Assembly (NCBI GenBank): GCA_937967955.1
Contig: CALBUB010000009.1
Span: 1-38,773 of the forward strand
Reading direction: 5' to 3'
Length of the DNA stretch: 38,773 nucleotides
Origin: an uncultured Bacillota bacterium
GTDB taxonomy: Bacteria; Bacillota; Clostridia; Tissierellales; Tepidimicrobiaceae
The notes under the pieces are model-generated. The model did no database searches. It had not been told where the DNA came from and saw only the letters and a program-made list of their open reading frames with translations. Of the stretch, positions 7,780 to 15,615 are shown in pieces. A program made the position numbers and the translations under genes. Position 1 is the stretch's first letter. Every line of letters starts with the position of its first letter.

Positions 7780-8126
7780 ATGTAAGAAGAGGCGATGTTT
7801 TTTACGCCGACTTAAGTCCTGTTGTTGGTTCGGAACAAGGGGGTATTAGGCCTGTACTTGTGATACAAAACGATATTGGTAACAAGTACAGTCCTACAGT
7901 AATTATAGCAGCTATAACATCTCAAATAAATAAAGCAAAACTACCAACCCATGTGGAAATCAAGGCTTCTGAATATGGACTACCTAAAGATTCAGTAGTT
8001 TTACTGGAACAGATTAGAACTATTGACAAGAAGAGATTACGTGAAAAAGTTGGTAGATTTAATGATGAAATGATGAATAAGGTAGATGAATGTTTAAAAA
8101 TTAGTTTAGGCTTAGTGGATTTATAA
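7776..8126 (+). CDS. ndoA: endoribonuclease toxin EndoA (MazF/PemK family)
   Basis: Sequence-specific mRNA-cleaving toxin of type II system MazEF. The 116 residues equal B. subtilis EndoA in length, and the catalytic pair R25 (GGIRPVLV) and T48 (AAITSQ) sits at identical numbering. The N-terminus VRRGDVFYADLSPVVGSEQG is typical. The GTG start overlaps the antitoxin stop, so toxin translation probably depends on antitoxin translation. A hairpin terminator that includes the last bases of its stop codon closes the operon. The B. subtilis enzyme cuts at UACAU; the specificity here is not visible. The gene looks intact, so the antitoxin should be needed for viability. Confidence 0.95.
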   Translation: MNVRRGDVFYADLSPVVGSEQGGIRPVLVIQNDIGNKYSPTVIIAAITSQINKAKLPTHVEIKASEYGLPKDSVVLLEQIRTIDKKRLREKVGRFNDEMMNKVDECLKISLGLVDL

Positions 8127-8154
8127 ATAAGCATTTTTTAATGCTTATTTTTTT
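8125..8154 (+). terminator. terminator after ndoA
   Basis: An 11-base-pair stem (8125-8135 with 8140-8150), loop TTTT, runs into a T tract to 8154. It begins inside the ndoA stop codon. Confidence 0.85.
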
Positions 8155-8182
8155 GTTTCTTCCAAAGTTCTTTAGACTATAG

Positions 8183-8188
8183 TATAAT
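8183..8188 (+). promoter_or_regulatory. possible -10 box for the small exported protein gene
   Basis: A perfect TATAAT lies about 90 bases before the ATG at 8275. No convincing -35 hexamer is seen at 16-18 bases. Nothing in the leader resembles a known riboswitch. Confidence 0.35.
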
Positions 8189-8274
8189 AGTTTATAAGTA
8201 ACAACCAAAAAGGACAAGCTAATTAGAAAGAGAAATTTTATAAGCAATGTTGCCTATAATAAGGAGGTTATGGT

Positions 8275-8670
8275 ATGGATAAAGGCAAATTGAAAAAGAT
8301 TCTACTTGTTTTAGGAATTGGTGCAATGTTATTTGGAGCAGCTGTTATCTATGCATCTCCTGGAACTAGTAAGGATCCTTTAGTGTCATTAAGCTATATG
8401 GAACAACATACTAAATTTACGGCAATAGAGGTAAAAAGTGGAACAACAATAATAGGGAAAAGGGGTACTGAAATTATACTGAGAGCTGGTGGTGCTACTA
8501 TCCAATCTCCATCAGTACATGGCTTATCAGATGTAACAGCTGGGAAGGATTTAAAAAATGGTGAAGGGGTTCCTAGAAACCATTTATTAATAGTCCCTAG
8601 GGATGGCAGGGGAGTAAAGACTACAACTACTGCAACTTTGATGATTAAAGGGGAATATACAATTAAATAG
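8275..8670 (+). CDS. small exported or membrane-anchored protein of unknown function
   Basis: A 131-residue protein with a basic N-terminus, a hydrophobic segment at about residues 9-27 and a possible signal-peptidase site after A27 (IYA-S), so it should be exported or anchored outside. The rest is beta-rich: SPGTSKDPLVSLSY (28-41), an IGKRGTEIILRAGGAT segment (60-75), GLSDVTAGKDL (83-93), and a basic PRDGRGV motif (108-114) before a closing strand. I believe similar small proteins with a PGS-DPLV-SYV start are widespread in Clostridia, but I know of no function. AAGGAGG precedes the ATG. It stands alone between two terminators, so it is probably monocistronic. Confidence 0.85.
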   Translation: MDKGKLKKILLVLGIGAMLFGAAVIYASPGTSKDPLVSLSYMEQHTKFTAIEVKSGTTIIGKRGTEIILRAGGATIQSPSVHGLSDVTAGKDLKNGEGVPRNHLLIVPRDGRGVKTTTTATLMIKGEYTIK

Positions 8671-8698
8671 ATTAAAATAGATTACATAATAAATTTAG

Positions 8699-8740
8699 AA
8701 AGGCTTCCTGATAATATTTTACAGAAGCCTTTTTTATTTT
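8699..8740 (+). terminator. terminator after the small exported protein gene
   Basis: AAAGGCTT-C-CTG (8699-8710) pairs with CAGAAGCCTTT (8722-8732) with a single bulged C, followed by a T-rich run. It isolates the small gene from the glycosyltransferase operon. Confidence 0.85.
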
Positions 8741-8851
8741 TAAAAGTTTTCATCAATATAATTATAATAAGGAATAGCTCCATTGGAAATACTTAGATAA
8801 GGCTGTGTTTAATATTTATTAAAGTGGAATGTAGCTGAAAGGGGAATAATA

Positions 8852-9940
8852 TTGAACATACTCCATATGATATTTAGCATTGAAAAGGGCGGTGCAGAAA
8901 CCTATTTATATAATTTATTAGATAAGCTAAAAGAAGATGTAAATTTTTTTATTATATGCAACCACGAGGGAACTAACCATAAAGAGCTTGTAAATAGGTG
9001 CAGCAATGTGGAGATAATAAATATGAGGAGTATATTTGATATAAGGGCAGCAAAAAAAGTAGCCAACTATTGTAAAGCTAATAATATCCATATAATCCAA
9101 ACCCATTTCTTAAGGGAGAACTATATAGGAGTTTTAGCAAAACTTTTCAATCCAAAAGTTAAGGTAGTATGGACTGCCCACCTAATAGCAGAAAATAATA
9201 GTATTATTAAGTTTTTCAATAGAATTTTTTCCAAATTTGTAGATAATATAATATGTGTTTCCAAAGCTGCGGAAGCTTCTTTAATTAAAGAAGGCATATC
9301 AGTTGAAAAGACTAGGCTCATATACAATGGGGTGGATACTGCTTATTTTAAACCTAGGAAGGATGTATCTATAAGGAAGGAGTTGAATATTGGAAAGGAT
9401 ACCCTAGTATTAACTACAGTATCAAGGTTTAACAAAGAAAAAGGCCATCACTTTTTAGTGGAAGTTTTAAGAGAATTAACAAATTATATAACAGATTTTA
9501 AAGTATTATTAGTGGGAGAAGGGGAAGAAAAGGCCTTTATTCAAGAAAAGGTAAGGAAGTATAATTTAGGAAAGCATATACTATTTTTAGGATACAGAGA
9601 TGATATCCCTGAAATATTGGCAGCCACTGATATTTATGTTTCCCCTTCCATGAGGGAGGCAATTTCCTTTTCTATTATAGAAGCCTTAGCCTGTGGTATA
9701 CCAGTTGTTGCTACTAAAGTAGGAGGGGTTCCTGAAATATTTGAAAAGGGTCAGGGAGGACTTTTGGTTCCCTTTGGAGATAAGGAGAAATTTGCTAAGA
9801 CTATTGTAAATTTGTGGAATGACAAGCTACAATATAATTTTATAAAAGCAAATTGTAGGGATATAGTATTAGAAAACTTTTCTCAAGCTAAAATGATAGA
9901 AAAGACTTATAAATTATATTGTGAATTAATGGAAGAATAG
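8852..9940 (+). CDS. glycosyltransferase family 4 protein
   Basis: GT-B fold glycosyltransferase that should transfer a sugar from a nucleotide-sugar donor to a lipid-linked or polymeric acceptor on the inner face of the membrane; donor and acceptor are unknown. The N-terminal domain has the glycine-rich FSIEKGGAETYL loop (residues 8-19), and the C-terminal donor domain has LTTVSRFNKEKGH (187-199) and the family EX7E motif, E269 and E277, in REAISFSIIEALACG. The 362-residue length is normal. The TTG start follows AAAGGGGA; the frame opens at the typical MNILHM. It is the first gene of the ten-gene surface-polymer run. TATAAT-like boxes at 8757 and 8763 could hold its promoter but lack clear -35 partners. 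Confidence 0.92.
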   Translation: MNILHMIFSIEKGGAETYLYNLLDKLKEDVNFFIICNHEGTNHKELVNRCSNVEIINMRSIFDIRAAKKVANYCKANNIHIIQTHFLRENYIGVLAKLFNPKVKVVWTAHLIAENNSIIKFFNRIFSKFVDNIICVSKAAEASLIKEGISVEKTRLIYNGVDTAYFKPRKDVSIRKELNIGKDTLVLTTVSRFNKEKGHHFLVEVLRELTNYITDFKVLLVGEGEEKAFIQEKVRKYNLGKHILFLGYRDDIPEILAATDIYVSPSMREAISFSIIEALACGIPVVATKVGGVPEIFEKGQGGLLVPFGDKEKFAKTIVNLWNDKLQYNFIKANCRDIVLENFSQAKMIEKTYKLYCELMEE

Positions 9941-9950
9941 ATAAATATAA

Positions 9951-9992
9951 AAGGAGGGTTGAACCTATTTATATAGATAGGTTAAGGGGATG
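9951..9992 (+). promoter_or_regulatory. ribosome binding site separated from its start codon by a hairpin
   Basis: The strong site AAGGAGGG (9951-9958) lies 31 bases before the ATG at 9990, too far for normal use. Between them AACCTAT (9962-9968) pairs perfectly with ATAGGTT (9977-9983), extendable by two weaker pairs. Folding this hairpin leaves nine bases between the site and the start codon, which is ideal. An AAGGGG directly touching the ATG is too close to serve. Confidence 0.55.
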
Positions 9993-11108
9993 AAAGTATT
10001 ACATCTAATCAGTGGAGGAGATAAAGGGGGAGCAAAAACCCATGTGATAAATTTACTGCAGGAATTAAATAAGAGGCTCTCTGTAAAAGTAATATGCTTT
10101 ATGAAAGGCCCATTTTATTATGAGGCTAAGGAAAAGGGGATAAATATTCAGGTCTATGAGCAAAGGAAAAGATATGATTTATCTGTAATAAAAAACTTAA
10201 TAAAAGAAATCAAAAAAGAAAATTATGCTTTAATCCATAGCCATGGGGCTAGGGCAAATTTTGTTACCTACATGGTTAAAAAGTTTTATCCTATCCCTGC
10301 TGTTACCACCATTCATAGTGATTATAAGCTGGACTTTAAGGGGAGTTTTTATAAAAATCTAATCTATAAAAATATTAACTATTTATCTTTGAAACATATG
10401 GATTATTATATTGCAGTTTCAGAAAGCTTTAGGGAAATGCTCATAGAAAGAAATTTTAAGCCAGAGCGTATAATGACCGTTTACAATGGAATAAATATGG
10501 AGGAAGTAGAGGCTGTAAAGATAAATGAGCACTTCTTTGAGGAATATGGAATATTTACAGATAAAAATATAGTAAAGGTAGGGATATTGGCCAGATTACA
10601 TCCTGTTAAAGGAGTAGCTATTTTTATAAAGGCAGCCCAACAGGTATTACAGAAAAGGCAGGACGTAGAATTTTTTATTGGAGGAGATGGAGAAGAGAAG
10701 GAAAAATTAAGAAAACTAGCAAAGGAATTAGGAGTAGATAATAAACTACATTTTTTAGGATATATAGAGGACCCCTACAGCTTCATAAGTCAAATAGATA
10801 TAAATACTAATACATCTTATAGTGAAAGCTTTCCCTACGTGATACTAGAAGGGGGAGTATTTAAAAGGCCTATAATAGCCTCTAATGTAGGTGGAATTAA
10901 AGAATTGGTAATAGATGGAGAAACCGGTTTATTGTTTGAAGCAGGAGATGTGGAAACATTGAGCAGCCACATTTTAACACTAGTAGAAAAGGAAGAATTA
11001 AGGAAAACCTTAGGCAATAATCTATATAATAGGATTAAAAAATACTATACAGCAGAAAAGATGGCTGACCAACAGGTGTCCATCTACCAACAGATACTAA
11101 ATAAGTAA
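9990..11108 (+). CDS. glycosyltransferase family 4 protein
   Basis: A second GT4 enzyme, related to but clearly distinct from its upstream neighbour. It has SGGDKGGAKTHV (8-19) in the acceptor domain, LARLHPVKGV (200-209) at the start of the donor domain, and the EX7E pair E279 and E287 in SYSESFPYVILEGG. Length 372 residues. It probably adds the next sugar of the same glycan as the upstream enzyme; the sugars cannot be read from sequence. The start is fixed by a stop codon a few codons upstream in frame, and its ribosome binding site appears to be brought into range by a small hairpin. The gap to the previous gene is 49 bases, the longest within this operon. Confidence 0.92.
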   Translation: MKVLHLISGGDKGGAKTHVINLLQELNKRLSVKVICFMKGPFYYEAKEKGINIQVYEQRKRYDLSVIKNLIKEIKKENYALIHSHGARANFVTYMVKKFYPIPAVTTIHSDYKLDFKGSFYKNLIYKNINYLSLKHMDYYIAVSESFREMLIERNFKPERIMTVYNGINMEEVEAVKINEHFFEEYGIFTDKNIVKVGILARLHPVKGVAIFIKAAQQVLQKRQDVEFFIGGDGEEKEKLRKLAKELGVDNKLHFLGYIEDPYSFISQIDINTNTSYSESFPYVILEGGVFKRPIIASNVGGIKELVIDGETGLLFEAGDVETLSSHILTLVEKEELRKTLGNNLYNRIKKYYTAEKMADQQVSIYQQILNK

Positions 11109-11120
11109 GTAGGTGAAAAT

Positions 11121-11582
11121 ATGAAAAGGAAATTTAATTGGGTGGACTTTATAATAATTGGAATAATAGTTTTAATTATCTATGCAGGTTATCAATATTT
11201 GATAAAGCCTAGAAAGTCACCAAAGGATAGAGTGCCAGTAGAAATAACATATAGGGTAGAAGGGGTTTTAATAGAAACGGCTAATGGTATTAATATTGGA
11301 GATATCTTTAAGGATAAAGATACTAACCAGATTATAGGAGAAGTTGTAAATAAGGAAATAACAGAGGCCTATGAATTTGTTAATACAGGAGATGGTAGGA
11401 TAGTAAAAAGCAGAATACCTAACAAATATGATATATATTTAACCATTAGAGGCCATGCTGTTGTTACAGATGATTATATCCGGATGGGAGGCAGAGATAT
11501 GCGGCTTGAAGGAACAGTATTTTTAAAGAGCAATATTAGTTCTGTAGAATCTACCGTTACAGCTATTAAAATACTTGACTAG
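11121..11582 (+). CDS. DUF4330 family protein, first of two
   Basis: A 153-residue protein with one hydrophobic segment near the N-terminus (about residues 8-28) and a beta-rich remainder that should face outside. It resembles the DUF4330 family, recognised by the WVDFIIIGIIVLI-type start and by the NIGDIFKDKDTNQIIGEVV segment (about 57-75) near a GDGRI-containing stretch. Family function is unknown. It lies 12 bases after the GT4 gene and 17 before a second, divergent copy, so both should be made together. A role as a membrane-tethered partner of glycopolymer assembly is inferred from position only. Confidence 0.8.
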   Translation: MKRKFNWVDFIIIGIIVLIIYAGYQYLIKPRKSPKDRVPVEITYRVEGVLIETANGINIGDIFKDKDTNQIIGEVVNKEITEAYEFVNTGDGRIVKSRIPNKYDIYLTIRGHAVVTDDYIRMGGRDMRLEGTVFLKSNISSVESTVTAIKILD

Positions 11583-11599
11583 TTTAGGGAGGAAAGGAT

Positions 11600-12100
11600 A
11601 TGCCTTTATTTAATAAGAAGGGAAGAATACTTGCTAGACTTAATATACTGGATTTGTTTATAATAGCTATGATTCTAATTCTCAGTGCTGGTGGCTTTTA
11701 TAGGATTAGTAGGGCTAATCCAGTTAATACTTTAAGGCCTAAGCCAATTGAGTTAAAAATAATTGTCTATAACAGGGAAAAAATTACCGTAGACATGGTG
11801 AAAGAAGGCGACCTATTAAAGGATTATGATACTGGCACTGTATTAGGTGGAATAAGGACTGTGGAAGTAAAGCCAGCCACTACTGAAGTAGTAACAACAG
11901 AAGGTGAAATAAAGCTAGCTGAAATACCAGATAGGTATGATTTGATAATCACCATAGATGGAGAGGCTATGGTTAACGAAAATTCCATAGTATGTGGCAA
12001 TAGTGAGTTGAGGATAGGTGGTAATTTAACCTTAAGAACTAGAACTTATGCTCTAAATTCAGTTATATTGGAGCTAAACATAAAAGAAGATAGAAGGTGA
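11600..12100 (+). CDS. DUF4330 family protein, second of two
   Basis: A 166-residue paralogue of the preceding gene: one N-terminal membrane segment (about residues 15-33, starting LNILDLFIIAMIL) followed by an exported beta-rich domain. It keeps the family layout: EGDLLKDYDTGTVLGGIRTV (about 71-90) aligns with the matching stretch of the first copy, and IPDRYDLIITIDGEA aligns with IPNKYDIYLTIRGHA. Identity between the two is modest, so the duplication is old and the copies probably differ in role, perhaps forming a heteromer. GGGAGGAAAGG precedes the ATG. Function is unknown. Confidence 0.8.
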   Translation: MPLFNKKGRILARLNILDLFIIAMILILSAGGFYRISRANPVNTLRPKPIELKIIVYNREKITVDMVKEGDLLKDYDTGTVLGGIRTVEVKPATTEVVTTEGEIKLAEIPDRYDLIITIDGEAMVNENSIVCGNSELRIGGNLTLRTRTYALNSVILELNIKEDRR

Positions 12101-12104
12101 GTTT

Positions 12105-12614
12105 GTGAATTCAAACTTTTTCATAAATCTATGGAAGTCTAGTTTTACATACAAGCTTATACTTACAATAAGAAAAAAGTTAGTAGAAGGCTTAGAGGGG
12201 AGCTTTATTATCTCTACATTTTTAAGGGATGAAAATATATATGGAAAAGCTGGCTTTTTAGTAAAGCTGACAGAAAAAACAAATGGACTATTGACTAAAT
12301 TATTTAAAAAAACAAGGCATATTTTGTATGGCCCCATATCTGCTAGTGTGCTACTTAACTTGGCTATATCCACAGGAAGAATTATCCTTTCAGATATTTA
12401 TAGTTTTTGTCTTACTACCCTAGGTACTAGTTTATTGGTCTTTGGAACCTTATCCCTTTTTAAAGGGACATATCCTATGATAAGAATGTTATTTTTTATC
12501 ATTATAGGGAGTTTGTTTATAATATTAGGACATTTGAATATCCAATTGGATAGAATATTTAAGGATAGCAAATTTCTAATTGCAATAAAGAAAATATTGG
12601 ACTATAACAGCTAA
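12105..12614 (+). CDS. hypothetical membrane protein
   Basis: I do not recognise this 169-residue protein. The first 70 residues are basic and amphipathic (many Lys and Phe, including the motif EGLEGSFIISTFLRD at about 28-42), and residues about 78-150 hold two or three hydrophobic membrane segments. It begins with GTG four bases after the second DUF4330 gene, behind an AGAAGGTGAG site, and ends 22 bases before the O-antigen-ligase-type gene. The tight spacing suggests it works with that polymerase or ligase. I believe such a small protein is often found beside these ligase genes in Clostridia, but cannot confirm it. Confidence 0.8.
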   Translation: MNSNFFINLWKSSFTYKLILTIRKKLVEGLEGSFIISTFLRDENIYGKAGFLVKLTEKTNGLLTKLFKKTRHILYGPISASVLLNLAISTGRIILSDIYSFCLTTLGTSLLVFGTLSLFKGTYPMIRMLFFIIIGSLFIILGHLNIQLDRIFKDSKFLIAIKKILDYNS

Positions 12615-12636
12615 ATAATCTATAGGAGAGAGTACT

Positions 12637-13971
12637 ATGGAAAACTTTCTTAGCAAAAATAGGTTTAATATAATAGGTCTTATTTCTGGCCTGCTAATAG
12701 GGCTTATATTATATCTATTTCCACTTATTACAGCAGCTAAAATAATACTAAGCCTTATTGGAATAGGGTTAATACTCTACAAAGCAGAATTTGGCTTGTA
12801 TTTTATAGCATTTATATTACCACTAGTCTCCTTTAGATATGTAGTTTTATATTTTGGCTTAACCTTAATCTCTTTTATTTTATACATGTTTATAGAGAAA
12901 GACTTTAATTTTAAGAGAATGCCTATAAAATATTCAATTGCCTTATATCTAATCCCCTTATTTTTTGCCACTATAACCTCTCTTACCTTAGTAGAAGGCT
13001 TAGAAAAGCTAATAGTATATATTATTGCTTTTTTATTTTTGCTACTATCTATTAATTTAGTAAATAGTAAACAAAAGTTATATTACCTAATAATTGCATT
13101 AATTATATCTTCCACCCTAGTAGGCTTTTATGGTTTATACCAATATAGGACAGGAATAAAACTAGAGGCAGTTTGGATAGATCCAGAACAGAATCCAGAT
13201 ATAGAAACTAGAGTAATATCAACTTTTGATAACCCTAATATTTTAGCTGAATACTTTATTCTTACTATTCCTATAACTTTTGCTCTATTGTATAATACAG
13301 ATAGCTTATTTAAAAAGTTGTTCTTTCTTTTATGTATAGTTGTTCAAACTTTGTGTATATTGCTTACCTATTCTAGGGGAGGCTGGCTTGGAATATTTTT
13401 AGCCATGTTAATATTTGCATTTTTTATAGATAGAAAGCTATTATTTTTGTATATAATAGGAGGTATAGGGCTTCTCCTATTAAATCCTAAAGCAATTATA
13501 ACAAGGATAACTAGTATTGGAAGTTTAGAAGATAGTTCTACTGCCTATAGGCTCCCCTTATGGGCAGCCACTGTGGATATGATTGAAGACTTCTGGCTTA
13601 ATGGTGTAGGCTTAGGTATAAATGCCTTTAGAGCTATATATCCTCAATATATGCGGCAGGGAATAGTAGCAGCCCATTCACATAATGTTTTTTTGCAGCT
13701 GTTGGTAGAAGCAGGTATATTTGGCCTTATTGGCTTTATGGTATTTGTTTTTAATTCAATCCGAATAAATTTAATAACTTATGTTAAGGGTAAGGATACA
13801 AAAATTAAAAGGATAGGAATAGCTGTAATTGCTTCAGTATTAGGCCTACTTTTACATGGTATGGTAGATTATGTTTTCTTCAGCAATAGGATTATTATGA
13901 TGTTTTGGCTTATAATATCTATTGGTATAGTAGGCTATATATTAGAGCTTGATAGCATTAAGAAGCTTTAG
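12637..13971 (+). CDS. O-antigen ligase / polymerase family membrane protein (Wzy_C)
   Basis: A 444-residue multi-pass membrane protein of the O-antigen ligase (WaaL/Wzy) family, which moves or polymerises undecaprenyl-linked glycans outside the cytoplasmic membrane. About eleven hydrophobic segments are visible. The family region lies at roughly residues 225-390: TYSRGGWLGIFLAM holds the conserved arginine, followed by a large loop with GVGLGINAFRAIYP and AAHSHNVFLQLLVEAG, where the HSHN histidine is the usual catalytic candidate. An AGGAGAG site precedes the ATG. Bacillota have no LPS, so here it should join or polymerise a cell-wall polysaccharide or glycolipid. Whether it acts as ligase or polymerase cannot be decided from sequence. 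Confidence 0.88.
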   Translation: MENFLSKNRFNIIGLISGLLIGLILYLFPLITAAKIILSLIGIGLILYKAEFGLYFIAFILPLVSFRYVVLYFGLTLISFILYMFIEKDFNFKRMPIKYSIALYLIPLFFATITSLTLVEGLEKLIVYIIAFLFLLLSINLVNSKQKLYYLIIALIISSTLVGFYGLYQYRTGIKLEAVWIDPEQNPDIETRVISTFDNPNILAEYFILTIPITFALLYNTDSLFKKLFFLLCIVVQTLCILLTYSRGGWLGIFLAMLIFAFFIDRKLLFLYIIGGIGLLLLNPKAIITRITSIGSLEDSSTAYRLPLWAATVDMIEDFWLNGVGLGINAFRAIYPQYMRQGIVAAHSHNVFLQLLVEAGIFGLIGFMVFVFNSIRINLITYVKGKDTKIKRIGIAVIASVLGLLLHGMVDYVFFSNRIIMMFWLIISIGIVGYILELDSIKKL

Positions 13972-13979
13972 GTGATGCC

Positions 13980-14735
13980 ATGGATAAAGTAAGAATATTT
14001 GGAGTAGAAGTTGATAATTTAAGCTTCCAAGAAGCTGTGGAAGCTGTAAATAATTTTTTAGAAAGCAATAGGTTAAACACTATATGTACTCCTAATACGG
14101 AAATGGTAATGGCAGCCAAAAATAGTCCTAAACTTAAAGAATTAATCAATAACAATGATTTAATAATTCCTGATGGAATTGGATTAATTTATGGTTCTAA
14201 AATTAGGAAAAAGCCTTTAAAAGAAAGAGTTACTGGCTTTGATTTGTCAATTAAGCTGTTAGAAATAGCCAATGAAAAGGGCTATAGCCTCTTTCTCCTT
14301 GGTGGGAAAGAGGGTGTGGCTAAGAAGGCCGCTGAAAATATTATAAGCCAGTATCCTAATATAAAGATTACAGGTTATCATCACGGTTATTTTAAGGGAA
14401 GCCATAATGGGTATCATAACCATGAAGAAGAATTAAAAATTATTAGGATGATAAATGAAACAAAAACAGATATAATATTTGTTGGCTTAGGCTTTCCTAG
14501 GCAGGAAGAGTGGATAGCCAATAACAAGCATAGGCTTTATGGAAAGGTTATAATTGGTAATGGGGGCACTATGGACATACTTGCTGGAGTAAGCAAAAGG
14601 GCTCCAGAAATATTCCAAAGATTAGGTTTAGAATGGTTTTATAGGCTCATAAGGGAACCTGCCAGAATTAAACGCCAAATGGCAATACCCAGATTTGTAC
14701 TAGCTGTACTATTAGATAAAGATGCAATTAAATGA
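13980..14735 (+). CDS. WecG/TagA/CpsF family glycosyltransferase (GT26)
   Basis: Family GT26 enzyme. The founding TagA adds N-acetylmannosamine to undecaprenyl-PP-GlcNAc, forming the teichoic acid linkage disaccharide; WecG adds ManNAcA in enterobacterial common antigen. The key residues T37 (CTPNTEM) and D65 (IIPDGIG) sit at the numbering I recall from the Thermoanaerobacter italicus TagA structure. VGLGFPRQEEWI, GNGGTMDILAG and the C-terminal basic tail with WFYRLIREPARIKRQ, which helps membrane binding, are all present. Length 251 residues. The ATG lies eight bases after the polymerase gene. Its presence implies that the glycan starts with a GlcNAc-ManNAc-type lipid-linked disaccharide. 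The sugar identity is inference. Confidence 0.92.
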   Translation: MDKVRIFGVEVDNLSFQEAVEAVNNFLESNRLNTICTPNTEMVMAAKNSPKLKELINNNDLIIPDGIGLIYGSKIRKKPLKERVTGFDLSIKLLEIANEKGYSLFLLGGKEGVAKKAAENIISQYPNIKITGYHHGYFKGSHNGYHNHEEELKIIRMINETKTDIIFVGLGFPRQEEWIANNKHRLYGKVIIGNGGTMDILAGVSKRAPEIFQRLGLEWFYRLIREPARIKRQMAIPRFVLAVLLDKDAIK

Positions 14736-14747
14736 GGAGGATTAGAT

Positions 14748-15605
14748 ATGAAACAAGGAAGGACATACCAACTGATAACATCAATATTAGGTTTAACTTT
14801 AGGCACATTGCTACTAGCTTTGGCCTTGGCATTATTTCAAGAACCAAATATGATAGCCCCTGGTGGGGTAACTGGTTTTGCTATTGCCTTTAAAAAAGTA
14901 ACTGGCATACCTATATATATGACTAATCTATTGATTAATATCCCTTTATTTATAATAGGAATCATACTACTTGGTAGGAATTTTGGTTGGAAAACCTTAT
15001 ATTCAACAGTACTTTTATCTTTTTTTCTAAAGATAATACCTGCAACTCCTTTAACAAAGGACTTGCTATTAGCAGCAATGTTTGGTGGACTTGTAGCAGG
15101 TATTGGTTTAGGTTTAGTTTTTAAATTTGGAGGAACTACTGGGGGTACAGATTTAGCAGGTTCAATACTCAATAAAATATTCCCAGCTTTTAGTGCTGCC
15201 CGTTTTATGATGGCTATAGATCTATTTGTAGTAGCCTTTGCAGGTATAGTGGATCAGAAACTGGAAACTTCTCTTTATTCCATAATATCCATGTTTATTA
15301 CAGTTAAAGTTATAGATTTAGTCCTAGAAGGTTTTGATAATCTAAAGGCCTTCATGATAATAACAGATAAGCCTGTAGAAATTAGCAAAAGGATAATGGA
15401 AGATTTAGATAGAGGGGTTACCTTGTTTAAAGCAAAAGGCATGTATACTATGGAGGAAAGGAATGTACTCCTTTGTATAGTCAATAGGTACCAATTTGCA
15501 AAGGTTAAGGCCTTAGTATATGATATAGACAAGGATGCCTTTGTAATGGTTGCCGATGTATATGAAGTATTAGGTGAAGGTTTTAAAGAAATTGAGAAAG
15601 TATAG
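14748..15605 (+). CDS. YitT family membrane protein
   Basis: A 285-residue protein of the YitT family: five or six membrane segments in residues about 10-205 (the older DUF161/YitT_membrane domain, with PGGVTGFAIAFKKVTGIP and GGTTGGTDLAGS motifs) followed by a cytosolic DUF2179 domain from about 220 to the end (GVTLFKAKGMYTMEERNVL). The family is abundant in Bacillota and its biochemical role is not established. A GAGGAGG site precedes the ATG, 12 bases after the TagA-like gene. It is cotranscribed with the glycan genes and the transketolase genes but there is no clear functional reason for this. Confidence 0.9.
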   Translation: MKQGRTYQLITSILGLTLGTLLLALALALFQEPNMIAPGGVTGFAIAFKKVTGIPIYMTNLLINIPLFIIGIILLGRNFGWKTLYSTVLLSFFLKIIPATPLTKDLLLAAMFGGLVAGIGLGLVFKFGGTTGGTDLAGSILNKIFPAFSAARFMMAIDLFVVAFAGIVDQKLETSLYSIISMFITVKVIDLVLEGFDNLKAFMIITDKPVEISKRIMEDLDRGVTLFKAKGMYTMEERNVLLCIVNRYQFAKVKALVYDIDKDAFVMVADVYEVLGEGFKEIEKV

Positions 15606-15615
15606 GAGGTCAAAT

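Noticed and set aside
15574..15615. Upstream start for the transketolase N subunit, overlapping the yitT end.
   Set aside because: No binding site, overlap with yitT, and the GGAGG site fits the ATG at 15616.
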